Numbered from the stretch's first letter, positions 46,640-59,005 are shown. The stretch: 64,000 nucleotides of DNA from Zygnema cylindricum (GCA_037447655.1 JBBHKE010000323.1:146621-210620); one strand, 5' to 3'. Numbers and translations are program-made. Notes: a model not told the origin generated them from the letters alone.

Positions 46640-48055
46640 TAGTGGTGAACCAGATTGTAGCTCGATACACACGTGTGGAGTTCCAAAGTGGACAATTCTC
46701 CAAAGAAGCTACAAAAGAGAATGGTTTGTTACAGAAAACAAGTGAATTGGGTGTTGGTTAGAGTTTTTAATAGTGAGTTCGTAAAGGAGAAATTATGTAA
46801 TATTGTTAGGATAACTCCAACTGGCCAGCCTAGAAAATTAGTGTTGGCTTGTTCACATTTAGGTTAGTTTAGAGATTTATTTGACCTTTCTTTTTTGTGG
46901 TTAGATAATTATACGTGCAATAAGATTATTGAACAAGTACGTCATCTTGACGGCTGTTTGAGATTAGGAGAGAGTGGTAGTGAATAAAGAGGAGATCAAA
47001 TTAGGTTTATTTGACGGAATAATGTTTGAGAGCTTTTTTTTATTTATTTTTTTAACCTCAACTGACTGGCTTCAAATGAGAAGCTGCCAGGGAGAATTTT
47101 TTGTACAAAGATTTTTCAAATTCAATGTTTAACAATTTTTTTGAACAAACCGGCTTCTCTTCTTTTCTTTTATTTTCTTTTTCTTCTCTTTTCTCTTTTC
47201 TCTTTTCTCTCGTCTCTTTTTCTCTTTTTTTCTTTTTTCGTTTTTTCTTTTTTGATTCCCTTCATTTTTTGTTGTCCATGTAAGGATGAACACCTATGGT
47301 TGTTGTATCAGTTGACTTGTTGTGATTAAAATAGTTTCACGAGATTTTTGTAAATCATATTTGTCACTATACACCGGGTTTTTTAAAACAAAACAATTAA
47401 GAACATTTCAATCGCACCCTAAAAATACAATTGGAGCTGTTATGCAGTAGACAGGGCCCAAAATAGTATACGAAAATCTCGCTATGTTTGTAGAATAAGT
47501 AATTTACTCATTGCTTGCATGTACTGGTTCGATATTGGTTCTCTGTTTATGAACTTGCGTCCCATTGGGTTGGAAATTTTGAAGTGCGTAGTTTCATTAC
47601 CCATGTCGCACTAAATTCCCCGATTATCCCATGTTCCCATTATTGGAAATTCTGTGCGACTAAAATATCTTGCGGCTGTTTGAATTTTTAAGCGGACGCC
47701 GCATGAAATTTGAACATAAGTTTTTACTTTTTAAAGTCGGAAAAGGTACGAAACTGCATACTATATACGGCTGCCTTTTTTTCCGCGCATTTAATCGTTA
47801 TAGCACGCGTATAATACGTACTTTACAATATAAGATCCATACCTTCCGCACTTTTAAATCAGGGTTCTGAAGCGTGCGAACTTGCTGCAAAAAAGTGCAG
47901 CGGGAAAATAAATCAATAGATTTAAAAAGCAACTAAATAAATATCTTTGCTTGACCGTTCTCGTGAACCGGAACTCCTAGAGTTTGTCTTGATTCCAGTG
48001 TTCGCTTTAATCATTCATATTGAGTGTTTTTTGGGTTGTGTGAAGTAAAGTCAAT
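46640..48055. other. Intergenic, no gene seen
   Basis: AT-rich, with a TTTTCTC-rich block at 47155-47270. Short frames here have no family or splice support. The last few hundred bases are the likely promoter and leader of the E2 gene. Confidence 0.5.
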
Positions 48056-51000
48056 ATGAAGCCATGGAGTCGCTTCCCTCGCCTTCTAAATATTTCTTCC
48101 TTTGTCTCTCGTCCTTTGAAGCCCTCAGGCTGTGTCGAGTCACATTCCAAGGTATTCTTGCCGTGTCTAGTACATGGAAGTTATGTTCCGTTCTTTCTTT
48201 CTTTTTTTCTCTTTTTTTGTTTATGTTTTTTTCTGTTTTTCTTGCGATAGAACACTTGTGTGCTTTGGTTCTCCGGTTTTAGTTTCTGCATAATTCTTTT
48301 ATCGGTCTAAGTCTGTTACAATTTGAAAGTTTTCGCCTTTTCTAATTGTTTGTTATTGTTGTTTATTGATTTAAAGCTGAAAGGTTTTGTTTGAAAAGCG
48401 TCACATTTAAGGGTAAAATTATTAGTTATGTTTTTTTTGTGTTTTTTGTTTTTTCTTTTGTTCTTTGGTTTTTGTAGTGTGGTGGATTAAAAAGTTTTTT
48501 TTTTTTTTTTTTTTTTTTTAAGTGTTTGATTTTGTTTCCAAGAATAAATCATTCGTTCGTCTATTGGCGTCACGTGACATTCTGATACTTCTTTTGAGAT
48601 GCAAGAGTGAGGAATGCAGGAGATGTTTATTATGTCGACATGTATTTTTTTTTACTTTTCTGTAGTCTTTCAATGGAGAATATATTTGTTCAAGTTTTTT
48701 CTCCAATGGCATTGAAGCTTATTTTAGTGTCTTCTTGCAAGGGGTTGGACAGATCTTACTTTCACGAGCTCTCTCTCATTCGCCAGCTTGCACACAAAAA
48801 TCAGGTGAGCATTATATATGTATATATGATATCCGTATATAATACAGATATAATATACATATACGTAGGTGCGTCTATTTATTATATACATACACACACA
48901 CACACACACACACACATGCATATACATGAATATACCTGCGTGTATGTATGCTTGCTGGCCTTTTTTTTTGTTTATGTTTGTGTGGATCAGAAATTAGAGC
49001 AAGCTCAAAGTTAGTGTGTTCTGCGCTAATGAATCGCCAAAAGTAATCTTGACGTTTTTAGTCCACATTATTGTTTACTTGGACGCCAAACACGAATTTC
49101 TGGTGTACACATTAATGGTGATAACCAGGTCTTTTCTGCAAATTAATGTTTTTATCAAATCAAAAACTTGAACAAGTTGAGGATTTGTTGGTCAAAAAGT
49201 TGACTGAGAACGAGGATAATTATTTCCTTATTGGTGTTGACACAGGCTCTACAACGGAGGCCTTAACTGAGAAAATAAGTTGTTGACTTACGTGGGGTGA
49301 TTCTTTTCTCGCAGGTCCCTCACCGCTATCGCAGCAATTTAGGTATAGTTGATTCTTCTGCTGTTCACTATTTCTACAAACCCTTGAGACCCTTCTTCTT
49401 TCTTTGATTGACTACACCCTGAGTGTTTATTGTTGTTAATAACACTTGGTGCCGGTTGTTTTGGCCTCGGATTACAAAGTAGTGTTAATAATATTAGACT
49501 TTTTTTCTTAATGCTGATTTTTTAAACGGCTCAAAATCAATTACATCATTCGGAACTGAATTGTAGACCTGGTACTAATAATTTTTTTACTCTAAGAGGG
49601 ATTTACGATATACCTTCATGAGTTTTGTGTCCTTCCCTTTTCATCCCTCTAATGGTTACATAAGCATGTGGACCTGTTACAACATTTACCAAGTCAATAT
49701 TCTTTTTGCAGAATCTTTCTTAACAATGCGTACAGAGTATAACCAAAGAGCTAGTTTTGCCGAACTTTATTTTTTACGTTCATTTAATCAGTCTTTGATG
49801 TGTTTAAGTGTGACATATTCAAATTTTCTACTATCTGCATTGGTAGGAACAGGGTGGAAACAACTTTGCTAGCATGGGGTCACCTTCAGCTGATTTTTTT
49901 TACGATGGTTGGGGTGACAGGTGTAATTATAATGTGTCAAACTGGTCACCATGGCAAACTACATGTGTCCGATCTCTGTCTACGGATTCAGGTGGTTTGA
50001 ACTTACCTGCTCTTAACTTTTTGAACTCAAAAATATTCTTTCTAACTATGCCTGTGAAGGAAAGCATATTTTATACACTTAATATCCTAAAAAAAGCGGA
50101 AATGCTGCGTATGAAATGAAGTAGCCTAGCTTTGCCAAGTTATCGAAACAAATCAGCCTTTTCTTGAGACAAATTATTTATGATGAGCAGGTTCGATTCG
50201 TGTCGATGTTCCGTCGATGGGGGAATCTGTAAACGACGGGAACGTTGCGGCACTTCTGAAGAGTAAGCTATGTCATTTCAAGGAAAATGTGTGCCTTCCT
50301 GAATGGGCAAGTATATACCCTTCAATAGTACAGATATGCTATCATTACTAGGCTTATAAACCGAAGTATCAGACTGGTTCACTGCAGGCATTGGCTGCAA
50401 TGCAGCTTTGCGGTCTTAAAGATGTTTCTTTCCTTTCCCTTACTAAATACATGTATTTTTTGAGATGTTCATGTATTATTAGAGATGTTTCTTTTCTTTT
50501 CCTTGCTTAATACATGCATGTATGTATGGATGGGTGCAGATCCTGGAGATTCTGTTGAAGTGGATGAAGTGATTGCACAAATTGAGACAGACAAGGTAAT
50601 CATCCTTCAAACATGACAGAAAGCGAGCAGCTCAAGAGGAATTTACTTTCAGTCGTCCCAATTTAGGTGGTGGTTGAATTGGAAAATAGGGTTTGCTAAG
50701 CAACCAGATGAATTTTGTGGTTGCAGGTTACTATCGATGTGAGGAGTCCCCAGGCAGGAGTGATAGAGAAGGTGAGGATTTTTTCCTTCGTGCCATCTGT
50801 TATTTTCTCCATTATTGCCGCTAATACTGTATCCATGACTCTGCTAAAGCAGATGAGTATCTTTTGGTCGAGATCAGTGGTCTTATTGGTTCATTTTGTG
50901 GATTTACTATCATTCTCTGCAATTTGTAACCCTCACTGGTTTATTACTGATGAAGGAGATAATGGAATTAATAGACTGATTACAGCATGTATTGGCAATA

Positions 51001-54000
51001 GTTAAAGGAACTAGTTATTGAAACTGGAATTGTAAAAATCATGTCTTGTTTGAAAGGGATTGCTGCCTGGAAATAATGTGGAGTGAATTGTTTTTGGCAG
51101 TATGATGTCAAAGTGGGAGATACAGTTACGCCGGGGACGAGTGTGGCTACAGTCGTCAAGGGAGGGGAAGGGTCCAAGCCCCCTCCTCCTCCCCAGCCAT
51201 CTTCAGAGGAAAAGGTTCCTGAGAAAACCGCTTCTCCTCCTCCTCCCCCACCACCATCACCGCCTCCCCCACCCTCTCAACCTCCTCCCTCTCCTACGCC
51301 TGCAATTCCAAAAGGCACCAAGGAAGGACAGCTACTTCCAAAGGATAGAGAACGCAGGGTGAGTCTGGGTTTTGAAACTATTTTTAGTATTTGGTACAAT
51401 TAGCAATACATATCAGCAACATTAACAGGGGGGTTCTGAACGTTAAAGAAAGAAGGGAATTGGATTGCTTTAGTTTAGCACCTGGAGAAGTCGGTAGTCA
51501 AAACTTGGAGCTTTTTAGAATTAAGAGGATTTTCTTTTTCAATTTCAAGAGGTTATGGCATTATTGCTGATCAGGAGTGTGTCCTCGTATTTTGTGAGAG
51601 AGTACACCTCTCAGAATTCGTGAATTATTATTATTAACACTTTATTATAATTAATTGCACTAAATTATGTTTTGCCACGTGGCTCGTTGTAGGCCACTTA
51701 ACCCAATATTGTTCTTAACAGTAAGTTACGATGCTGGGCCAGAAAAAAAATCACTTGAATTAGAGTAATTAACTTAAATAGCGACAGTCACTGTACCCGC
51801 TTTCTTCTCCATCTGGTTTTCCATGGAGTGTTACACTTTCTCATACAAGTGCTTCCCGGATATGGACCCGGTCTGTATTTTTTAGTCATTGCCATGATTA
51901 CGATCCCAGTTTTAAAAAATGACTCTGATAATGAGGATGGTTATTTGTTTGGGATCAGGTCCCAATGACAAGGCTGAGAAAACGAGTTGCCACTCGTCTA
52001 AAGGACTCACAAAATACTTTTGCTATGCTCACAACTTTCAACGAAGTTGACATGTAAGTACCACTGATACCTGTTTTTAGGGCTAATGGATCAGAAAGTT
52101 TGCCTAATTGTTGCTCACGTTCATTTCTCTTGTGAGAGGGAGGGAAAGTGACAGAGAGAAAAGCGGGAGGGAGAAAGGGAGGGAAGGAGACCTAGAGAGA
52201 ACAGGGGAGGCGAGAGAGGGAGGGAAAGTGACACAGAGAGAAAAGGAGGTAGGAGTGGAGGAGGGAAAGAGATGTTGAGAAAAAAGGGTAGCACAATTGC
52301 CTGCATTTTCTCTGTACTTTGGTCAAGCTGGCTGATTTTGGGATTTTTTCCTTAGTTCTCCCTCTGTTGATGCACTCCCTGGTTTCATTCAGGTGAGGAA
52401 GGAAAGCTATTGAATCATTTTTTGCAAACAGCTGTCAGAAAAAAGAAAACCAAATGTTTACATCCGTTTATGGAAGGTAAATCATTGAACAAAATTGTAA
52501 ATAGTCGCGTGGGTCACTCTACCACATATTTAACACCGATTGAAAATAAGTGGCTAGGAGATACGGGAGTACAAAATGATAGTATTGGTCTTGTTTTCCT
52601 TTAAAAGAAAAAAATGGACTGAGAATGCAGGACAAATCTCATGAAATTGCGAACTGACTTCAAGGATGTATTCTTGGAGACACATGGGGTAAAGCTGGGA
52701 TTCATGTCAGCCTTTGTCAAGGTGAGTAATTGGAGGCAGTCTCCAACAAAATGTTTATATGTACTTTTTTTTTTCTTTTTTTCTGTTTATATTTTATTAG
52801 TTTCACTGTGAAACTTGGTCCTGATGACTGTGCTATTCAATGAACAGAAAAAGTCGTGCTTTCCTACATTGTTAAACAAAATAGGGGCCGAGCTTTTTTA
52901 CGACTGGACGAAATAGACACGTAATATGGTCTTCTATATAATGTGGAATTAGGTCATGTGAGCATGGCTGGAAAATCTTTTGAGTTGGCTACTGATTTTC
53001 CGGTTATGTTCGTAAAACTGTATGCTTGTTTATGTCTGTTCGTTGCTGCCCGTTTATCTTTTTACATTTTGGTTGTTGTGTATGCAAGTCCTAATTTCCT
53101 GTTGAATGTCCTAAATTGCAGGCGGTCACATTAGCTTTGAAACAGGAGCCTGCTGTGAATGCAGTCATTGATGGAGATGATATTATCTACCGTGACTATG
53201 TCGACATAAGCATAGCTGTGGGGACACCAAAGGTATGTTGTCCTTTTGGGTCCAACACTTTCTAGCATTAGATCACGCTTTTCGCAGTTATAGCTGTATA
53301 TATGTTATAGTTAAATTTATTTTAGCAATAACTGCAGTAGCTGCAGTGTATAGTGCAGTAGTGTTACAACAATTTTACTACTTTTTGTCACGTACATAAA
53401 TGCATAATTAATAGCCGTACCGTTAGTGGTTAGGAAACTGGCCATTGTCAAACTCTTTACTTGGCTTAATTTGTGATCGCTAATTGCTTCAGTTTTGTTG
53501 AGAGCAACTGATCTTGTTGGACCTTGAATCTTTGGACAACTAGCAAAATCAATTGATTTGCTTGCCTATGCCACTCCTCGTTTCTGCTTTTTGACAAGAA
53601 GTTTTGGACTATGAAGTTTGATTTTTTTTTTATTTTTTGCTTTTCGTTTTGGTTTTACCTTTGGCAGTTTAATTGGTGTCACACTAGACCTTGAAAAACT
53701 GTTCAAATATGAGCTGTTGTCTAGCCATTGGAAGTCGTTTGTATTTTGTTTGAAACCTGTTTCATGATTTACATGTTTATCATTTAAGTATGTTTCTTGA
53801 TTCTGCTTTTGTTCCTTGCTCGTAATGATGCCCCGTATCATAATACTGCCTCTCACTTAAGCTGCAAATGCTCTTTATTCCTCCTCTATTTTGTTCTCTC
53901 TTTCAGGGTTTAGTGGTTCCCGTTATCCGAAACGCAGATGAGATGAGTTTCTCCGAAATTGAGAAGACCATAAATAATCTTGGGAAGAAAGCACGAGATG

Positions 54001-55198
54001 GCACTCTCTCTATCGATGATATGGTGGGAGGAACTTTCACCATCTCCAATGGAGGAGTTTACGGAAGTCTTCTCAGTACACCTATCATCAACCCTCCACA
54101 GGTGAGTGACTGAATTAAAGAATGACCGTGAATCATATTAGAGTAAAGAAGTTATTAGCATGAGGTTTACAGTTGTGATTTTAACCTCTAATTCAATTCT
54201 GAATAGTGTGGCTGTTGTTGAACTTTAAAGAATTAGTGTTAATAAATAAACAGTTTTTATTCTCAACGCTGTTTTTTAGGCCAAAGAAAATCAGGTCCAA
54301 ATTAGTGTTATTAACGCTAACAACAATCTATGGTGTACTCTTCTCCGGTGTTACCACAAAAGCATATGGATTCTTTTCCCATACTCTACAACAGTGCCCT
54401 TTTCTTCGGCAGATCTTTTTATTCATTGCTCATTTGGCATACTTATTTAGGCTACAGTTGTCTTCCTCTTCTTAATAAGAGTGAGAGGAGGTCAAGCTTT
54501 CCATTTTGACTTTAAAATGAAGAGCTTGGGAAGTAGGCAGAGGAGTTGGCCCACGTAAAAATGTCTCAAGAACTAGATTTTCGGCAGGTTTAGTGTATGT
54601 ATCTGGGATTTTTCTGCACCTATGGAGAGATTTTTGAAGCTTCACTTGATCAGAAAAGGTGTATTTTTTATCGTCGATTTGCTGTTATTACCGTAACAGC
54701 CATCCCCGTTCAACTCGATGCGGGTTCAATCTTTATTATTTTGCATTCTAAACTTTTGGCAACGAGTTTTTAAGAGATTAGAACTTTGTGTAATATTGTT
54801 TACAAAATGGTACAGTTTTGAAGCTTGATTGCTGGGAGAGTATATTATCGTCGTACAACAATCAATTTTTTTTAACTTTTGTTACAAAAACAAAATCAAA
54901 AGAGTTTAACTCAAATGTACCCTGTTTATTTGAAGCTCTATACAGTGGTGGCCGTTACGGTACTGAGTTTCTCTTACTGTATTTTTTTTTTCTTCGGTTG
55001 TGACAGTCTGCGATTCTGGGAATGCATTCAATTCAGCAACGTCCCATGGTTGTCGGAAAAGAAATTTTGGCTCGTCCCATGATGTATGTTGCTTTAACGT
55101 ACGATCACCGACTAATCGACGGTAGAGAAGCCGTTTTGTTTTTGAAACGAGTAAAGGACATCATCGAGGATCCCAGGCGTGTGGTTTTGGATATCTGA
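48056..55198 (+). CDS. Dihydrolipoyllysine succinyltransferase, E2 of 2-oxoglutarate dehydrogenase
   Basis: Thirteen GT-AG exons: 48056-48151, 48666-48804, 49315-49342, 49921-49991, 50191-50262, 50540-50595, 50727-50771, 51101-51358, 51959-52053, 52631-52721, 53122-53232, 53907-54101 and 55007-55198. They join in frame to 482 aa. The N-terminus is Arg/Ser-rich (mitochondrial presequence); RSLSTDSG before the lipoyl domain resembles plant E2o. The lipoyl domain (about 114-190) has IETDKVTIDV with lipoyl Lys154. The linker (about 192-240) is Pro-rich, with no E3-binding domain, as expected for E2o. The acyltransferase core ends with [11 protein letters not shown] (catalytic His453, Asp457). It transfers succinyl to CoA in the TCA cycle in the mitochondrial matrix. 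Exons 2-3 (49 codons) are the least certain. Exon 4 may start at 49873 instead (TAG acceptor, same phase). Confidence 0.93.
48893..48917. repeat. (CA)n microsatellite in E2 intron 2
   Basis: About twelve CA units flanked by ATATAC/TATATG runs (48816-48945). A similar ATATACAT block is in the fucosyltransferase-like gene at 42066-42138. Confidence 0.8.
49430..49570. mobile_element. Fragment of the AT-rich TIR subfamily in E2 intron 3
   Basis: GTTGTTAATAACACTTGGTG, then TTTTGGCCTCGGATTACAAA and GTAGTGTTAATAATATTAG, match the interior of the 17399-17600 element (GGCCCAAAATCACAAA, TAGTGTTAA). The tips are not preserved. Confidence 0.4.
51620..51800. mobile_element. TIR-subfamily fragment in E2 intron 8
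   Basis: TTATTATTAACACTTTATTA, TTGCACTAAATTATG and GCCACGTGGC on the left, and GGGCCAGAAAAAAAATCACT, GAGTAATTAACTTAAATAGC and GACAGTCACTGTACC on the right, resemble the 17399 element read in reverse. It is diverged. Confidence 0.45.
52125..52285. repeat. GA-rich tract in E2 intron 9
   Basis: GAGAGGGAGGGAAAGTGACA is repeated about 75 bp apart (52133 and 52214) inside a purine-rich block. It is non-coding. Confidence 0.7.
54124..54337. mobile_element. TIR element, AT-rich subfamily, in E2 intron 12
   Basis: The left end ACCGTGAATCATATTAGAG pairs with the right end TAACGCTAACAACAATCTATGGTGTAC (reverse: GTACACCATAGATTGTTGTT). The interior has AATTAGTGTTAATAAATAAA, TTTTAGGCCAAAGAAAATCA and TAGTGTTATTAACGC. 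It lies about 20 bp after the exon 12 donor. Confidence 0.6.
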
Positions 55199-55860
55199 CG
55201 AGTTTTATAAACCTGTTTGTCTCTGCGAAAACATGTTCCTTAAGCAACATTTGCCGAGAGGGACAATTGCCGTTTTCAGTTCAGTTTTATTCAACGGACT
55301 AGAATGGTGTCAGTTGGGGTTAACTCTATGAGTCAAGGCGTGGTTTCCCGGAGGAGATAACATCGAGTTTGTATGAATTGGATAAGAATCCCATGACAAA
55401 TGGAGTCCTAAAATGGGAGAATGTAAGGATGGAAAACTAGCATTATCAACCGAAGATAAGATCGGAGGAGTCGAGGATCGCAAAATTTCGAGGAGTTGGT
55501 TTTTTTTAGGTCTTTGTATGTTTGAATCGATTCAATACCTCCCCTCAGACTTTTTAAGGGGACGACGAACCATGGTTAAAGCAGTATTGGATCTTGGACC
55601 TGTTGGCCTAAAGGATCGAAGCAGATAATTACGAGTTATGAAAGTATCGGTGAAGTTATAACTTTGTAAGTTAGGCTCCTCTCCTCTACTTGGGTTTTTT
55701 AGGGTTTCCTGAAAACTTTTGGCAAGTAGATGGTTTTAACGGTTTAACGTTTTAACGGTTTTAGCGGTCCAAAGGAATTTAACTCTTTATCCGAATGGCT
55801 TTGCGGTTATTGGCGATTCTCCGGAGGAAACTAAGTAAAAGAAAGTAGTGATCGATAGTA
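55199..55860. other. 3' flank of the E2 gene
   Basis: No further exon is recognised. A 71-codon frame (55413-55628) of mixed composition lacks support. A telo-box-like TTTAGGGTTTCC is at about 55698. Confidence 0.45.
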
Positions 55861-56250
55861 TATTGGACAGTATGTGGAAAACCTGTAATTGAAATTTATA
55901 CCGTTCTTGTTGACTTTCTGTATATGAAGGGAAAATTTCTACAGCCTTTCTCAATATTTCTACAGCGTTTTTTCTCCAGATTTGAAGTCTAACTTTGACT
56001 CCAGGTCATTCAAAATGCTATTAAAGTATTGGACAGCATGTGGAAAACCTGTAATTGTGAAGTGGAAATTTATACCGTACTTGTTGACTTTCTGTATATG
56101 AAGGGAAAATTTCCAAAGCGTTTCTCAAAGTTTCTACAGCGTTTCTCAAAATTTCTACAGTGTTTTTTCTCCAGATTTGAAGTCTTTGGATTTTCGTGAG
56201 TGGGAATTACGGGTAACTTTGACTCTAGGTCATTCAAAACGCTATTAAAG
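55861..56250. repeat. Tandem segmental duplication (166 bp and 224 bp)
   Basis: Copy 1 (55861-56026) and copy 2 (56027-56250) both start TATTGGACAG, contain GTGGAAAACCTGTAATTG, TTGTTGACTTTCTGTATATG and AAGGGAAAATTTC, and end CATTCAAAA.GCTATTAAAG. Copy 2 adds a second TTTCTACAGCGTTTCTCAAA unit and an extra GGATTTTCGTGAGTGGGAAT stretch. It may lie in the E2 3' UTR. Confidence 0.85.
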
Positions 56251-56440
56251 TCCCTTGTATTAAATACCATTTGGAAATATTAACTCTAAATCAAAGTATA
56301 ACCTTCGTTAAATGGAGATGTGTTGGTGTTACAGTGTGTTATTAGAGTTGATGGTTTTTTTCTTCACTTAAATCAACTTTTCTCCATGTAGAGTCATCCA
56401 AGAATCTGTTTGAAAAACGCCAATCGGAGGTTGGGGATAG

Positions 56441-56757
56441 TACACTGTTTATCGCTGTAGTGTTAATGTTTTCTTTGCCACTTCAAACTTTTTTTTTCGT
56501 GCACATTTGCTCAAATTGTTAATCTGACAGATCCGATTGGAAAGTATGATTCTCAGGTTCCTATTGGCAATCTAAAAATCAGACGTGTGTGCACGGAAAA
56601 AAATTCTTTAAAGTGGCGAAAAAAACATCAGCTTTACAGCGATAGGTGTTGTATCTTTCCGTTGGATCCATTGGATTGATAATTCAACTGGTGTGAACGC
56701 AAAAAGATGATTTAAGTGTTGATCAAAACTTTATCGCTAATAACGATATATGGTGTA
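56441..56757. mobile_element. MITE plus adjoining half element
   Basis: 56441-56653 has the left tip TACACTGTTTATCGCTGTAG, TTTGCCACTTCAAACTTTTT and TCGTGCACATTTGCTCAAAT, with complements GTGTGTGCACGGAAAAAAA and TTAAAGTGGCGAAAAAAAC; the right side is GATAGGTGTTGTA. 56654-56757 is a second right half (TGGTGTGAACGCAAAAAGAT, TTTATCGCTAATAACGATAT, ATGGTGTA). A further half-like piece with TTCTCCATGTAGAGTCATCC lies at about 56330-56440. Confidence 0.65.
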
Positions 56758-58540
56758 CTACATTAAGCCTGTGACGACACTTGATATTTGGTAACCATCG
56801 TGATTAGTGTTAAAGATTTACTTATGTTAGTGCCGAATTAAACTACACAGTGGTGAGACTAGTAATTGATTCTGATGCATTTACTTCAGACTACTTAACT
56901 GAATAGACAAGTATTGTATGCGAAATATGTATGTATGTTGAATGTATGTTTTTGCTTTTTTGACTACTGAAGAGTTGTCTATCTGGTCCGATATATCGCA
57001 AGATCCGTAAAGCACCGAATTTAAGTGGCGGAAAAACCCTAAAAAACCCTAAAGATGGGGAGAAATTTGTACAACAAAAAATTCCAGAAGTCAAAGCTGT
57101 GGCAATGGGCAGTACCTGAAGTTTGAAAAGAATGCCACGTCAGCATTAGCTCCACAATTTCGTCAAATAAAAGTCCAATTTTACTGTTTGAAAAATATCA
57201 TTCTCCAGCCTTCATAATAAAAGAAAAAGCTCTAAAACACTAAATTAGGGATACATGGGTCCATTTTCAGCACTCAAAAAATCCCAGTATTGACTATGCT
57301 AACCAACTTTGGGCGATCGCTATTTTTTAAATAGTTTTTCGAGCGCAGGAAACGAAAATTTCCAAAAATTCAGTTTTTGTGAAGCTCTTATTTTAGTTTC
57401 TGGTCCATAAGGTTTTTCCGGGATTGTCTCCCAGAATTAGGAGAAACAGTTCACAATGTAAGGCGGAGGATTTATGTACTGTACAAAAGTACAACTGTTT
57501 ATTGTTGTTTTGGGATTTGTCAATTAAAATGTTTTTTTGTCGAGAGTTAGTGTGGATGTTAGGGGAAAAGGGTGACGTCATCTCACCATAGAGATGTTTG
57601 GGCTCGCCTCGTGAATGGGCATCGAGATCTTTTTGTTTTTTTTAAAGTGAAACATGGGCAGGATAAATTAAAAAGCACGATGGTAAACCATCTGAGTCCA
57701 AGGGTACAAAAGGGGCGGCAAGGCAAAAAATGAAAAACTACAAGTAAGGCAATAAAAAAAAAAATACCCGTCAATAAATTTGAATAGGATATTTTAATTA
57801 ATTTTGTAATTTAATTAATAAATTATGACCAACCAAAATTTGACTAAGTTATCTATACCGGTCTAAGTTTGTGCAATGGCACATTCTTCTTTGTGATTTT
57901 TTATTTTTTTTTCCGCAAAGGTGTTAGTCATAATCTTTTTTTGTTCGTTATTGATTTATTCACGTGACGTCACCCATACACCCGCTATAACTCTAGGCGC
58001 TGATATATACATTTAGGGCATCGCCTCAATAATCCGTCGATCGAAAATAGAAATAACAAATTTATTAAAGTGGAGTTAATAACTTGGACACATGCAGCAA
58101 TTTTCTAAGTCAATTCTTCGATTAAGTGAAGTAAAAACGACACTCGTAGAAACTCGGAAAATTAATGTGTTCTCCTCGTGTCCTCTCATTCAATCACATG
58201 TCCTTCTAATTGCTTTACTGAGTGATCTGAGGAGCGACGGATTGAACATGGAACAGCGTCACAACCCCACCTCACACTACATCTGTGAGAATCGCTCCCA
58301 CCAATACTCTTAACTCACCCGCTCAGCTTTTACCATTTGTTGCTAACTGTATTGTATTGTGTATTGTATTGTCTTTCATTGTACTGTATTTTTTTGTTCT
58401 GTATTGTAACGTACTCTGTTGGATGTATTATATTTTATTGTATTGTACTATACTCTTACTGTATTGTAAACTGTATTGTGTTGTATTGAATTGTATTGAA
58501 TTGTATTGTAATGTAACATACTGTACTGAACCTTGCGATT
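56758..58540. other. Intergenic, no gene seen (apart from the LINE fragment)
   Basis: AT-rich. Two AACCCTAAA telo-box words lie at 57043-57060. A TGTATTGTA/TGTATTGTGT simple repeat occupies about 58345-58520. Frames through it translate to Leu/Tyr/Cys runs and are not genes. Confidence 0.5.
57583..57775 (-). mobile_element. LINE 3'-end fragment, reverse
   Basis: The reverse strand reads a T-tract, TTGCCTTGCCGCCCCTTTTG, TACCCTTGGACTCA, the hairpin GATGGTTTACCATC (57679-57692), then GTGCTTTTTAATTTATCCTG. It shares its whole length with the 3' end of the reverse LINE at 34960-35060. No coding part is attached. Confidence 0.6.
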
Positions 58541-58544
58541 TTCG

Positions 58545-58690
58545 GCCTCCGGAGGCAGTGTGGACGTGTGGGACTATCCACCGGAAGCGGCCACGTCGCC
58601 CCCCCTTCATTTCGTTTTACGACGCGCCGCGCGGCGCGGACGTTTTACCACCCAAACTGACGGCCGACGAAACGCAAAACATTTGAAGTG
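58545..58690 (+). repeat. Dispersed repeat with conserved peptide, copy 2
   Basis: It contains GACGTGTGGGACTATCCAC, then TTCATTTCGTTTTACGACGC and GCCGCGCGGCGCGGACG, matching 16676-16775 in inverted orientation. One frame reads RPPFISFYDAPRGADVLPP. GCGCCGCGCGGCGC is itself a palindrome. Confidence 0.55.
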
Positions 58691-59005
58691 CCCGTTGAGT
58701 TTTTGAAATTCTCAACCGTGCGTTTTCGAAAATCTCAACCGTGCGACCGTGCAACGGAAACGCTTCCGACGAAACCTTAAACGTTTTTTCATTCCCCTAT
58801 TATCGGTTTTCAAAACCTAAGAACCGTTTAATCTTTCATGTCCTCTACTCTTTCCCTCACACGCGTCGTCCTTCATCTTTCTCGCAGCCCATTTCTTCCT
58901 TGTTTTGCCCTCTACTGCCTTTTTCCCTTGTTTTCATCGTTTTTCTTGACCCGTTTTTTCCCTTTCGCGGCGATTTTTTGCCTTTACCTATTTGTTGGTA
59001 GGATG

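Noticed and set aside
48890-48920. CRISPR-like or regulatory array
   Set aside because: It is a plain CA microsatellite in an intron of a eukaryotic gene.
49800-50000. Alternative frame for E2 exon 4 ([16 protein letters not shown]...)
   Set aside because: The other frame gives RSLSTDSG directly before the lipoyl domain, as in plant E2 proteins, and keeps phase with exon 5.
58285-58686. 133-codon + strand frame
   Set aside because: Most of it is a TGTATTGTA simple repeat (Leu/Tyr/Cys); only the dispersed-repeat peptide at its end is notable and is reported separately.
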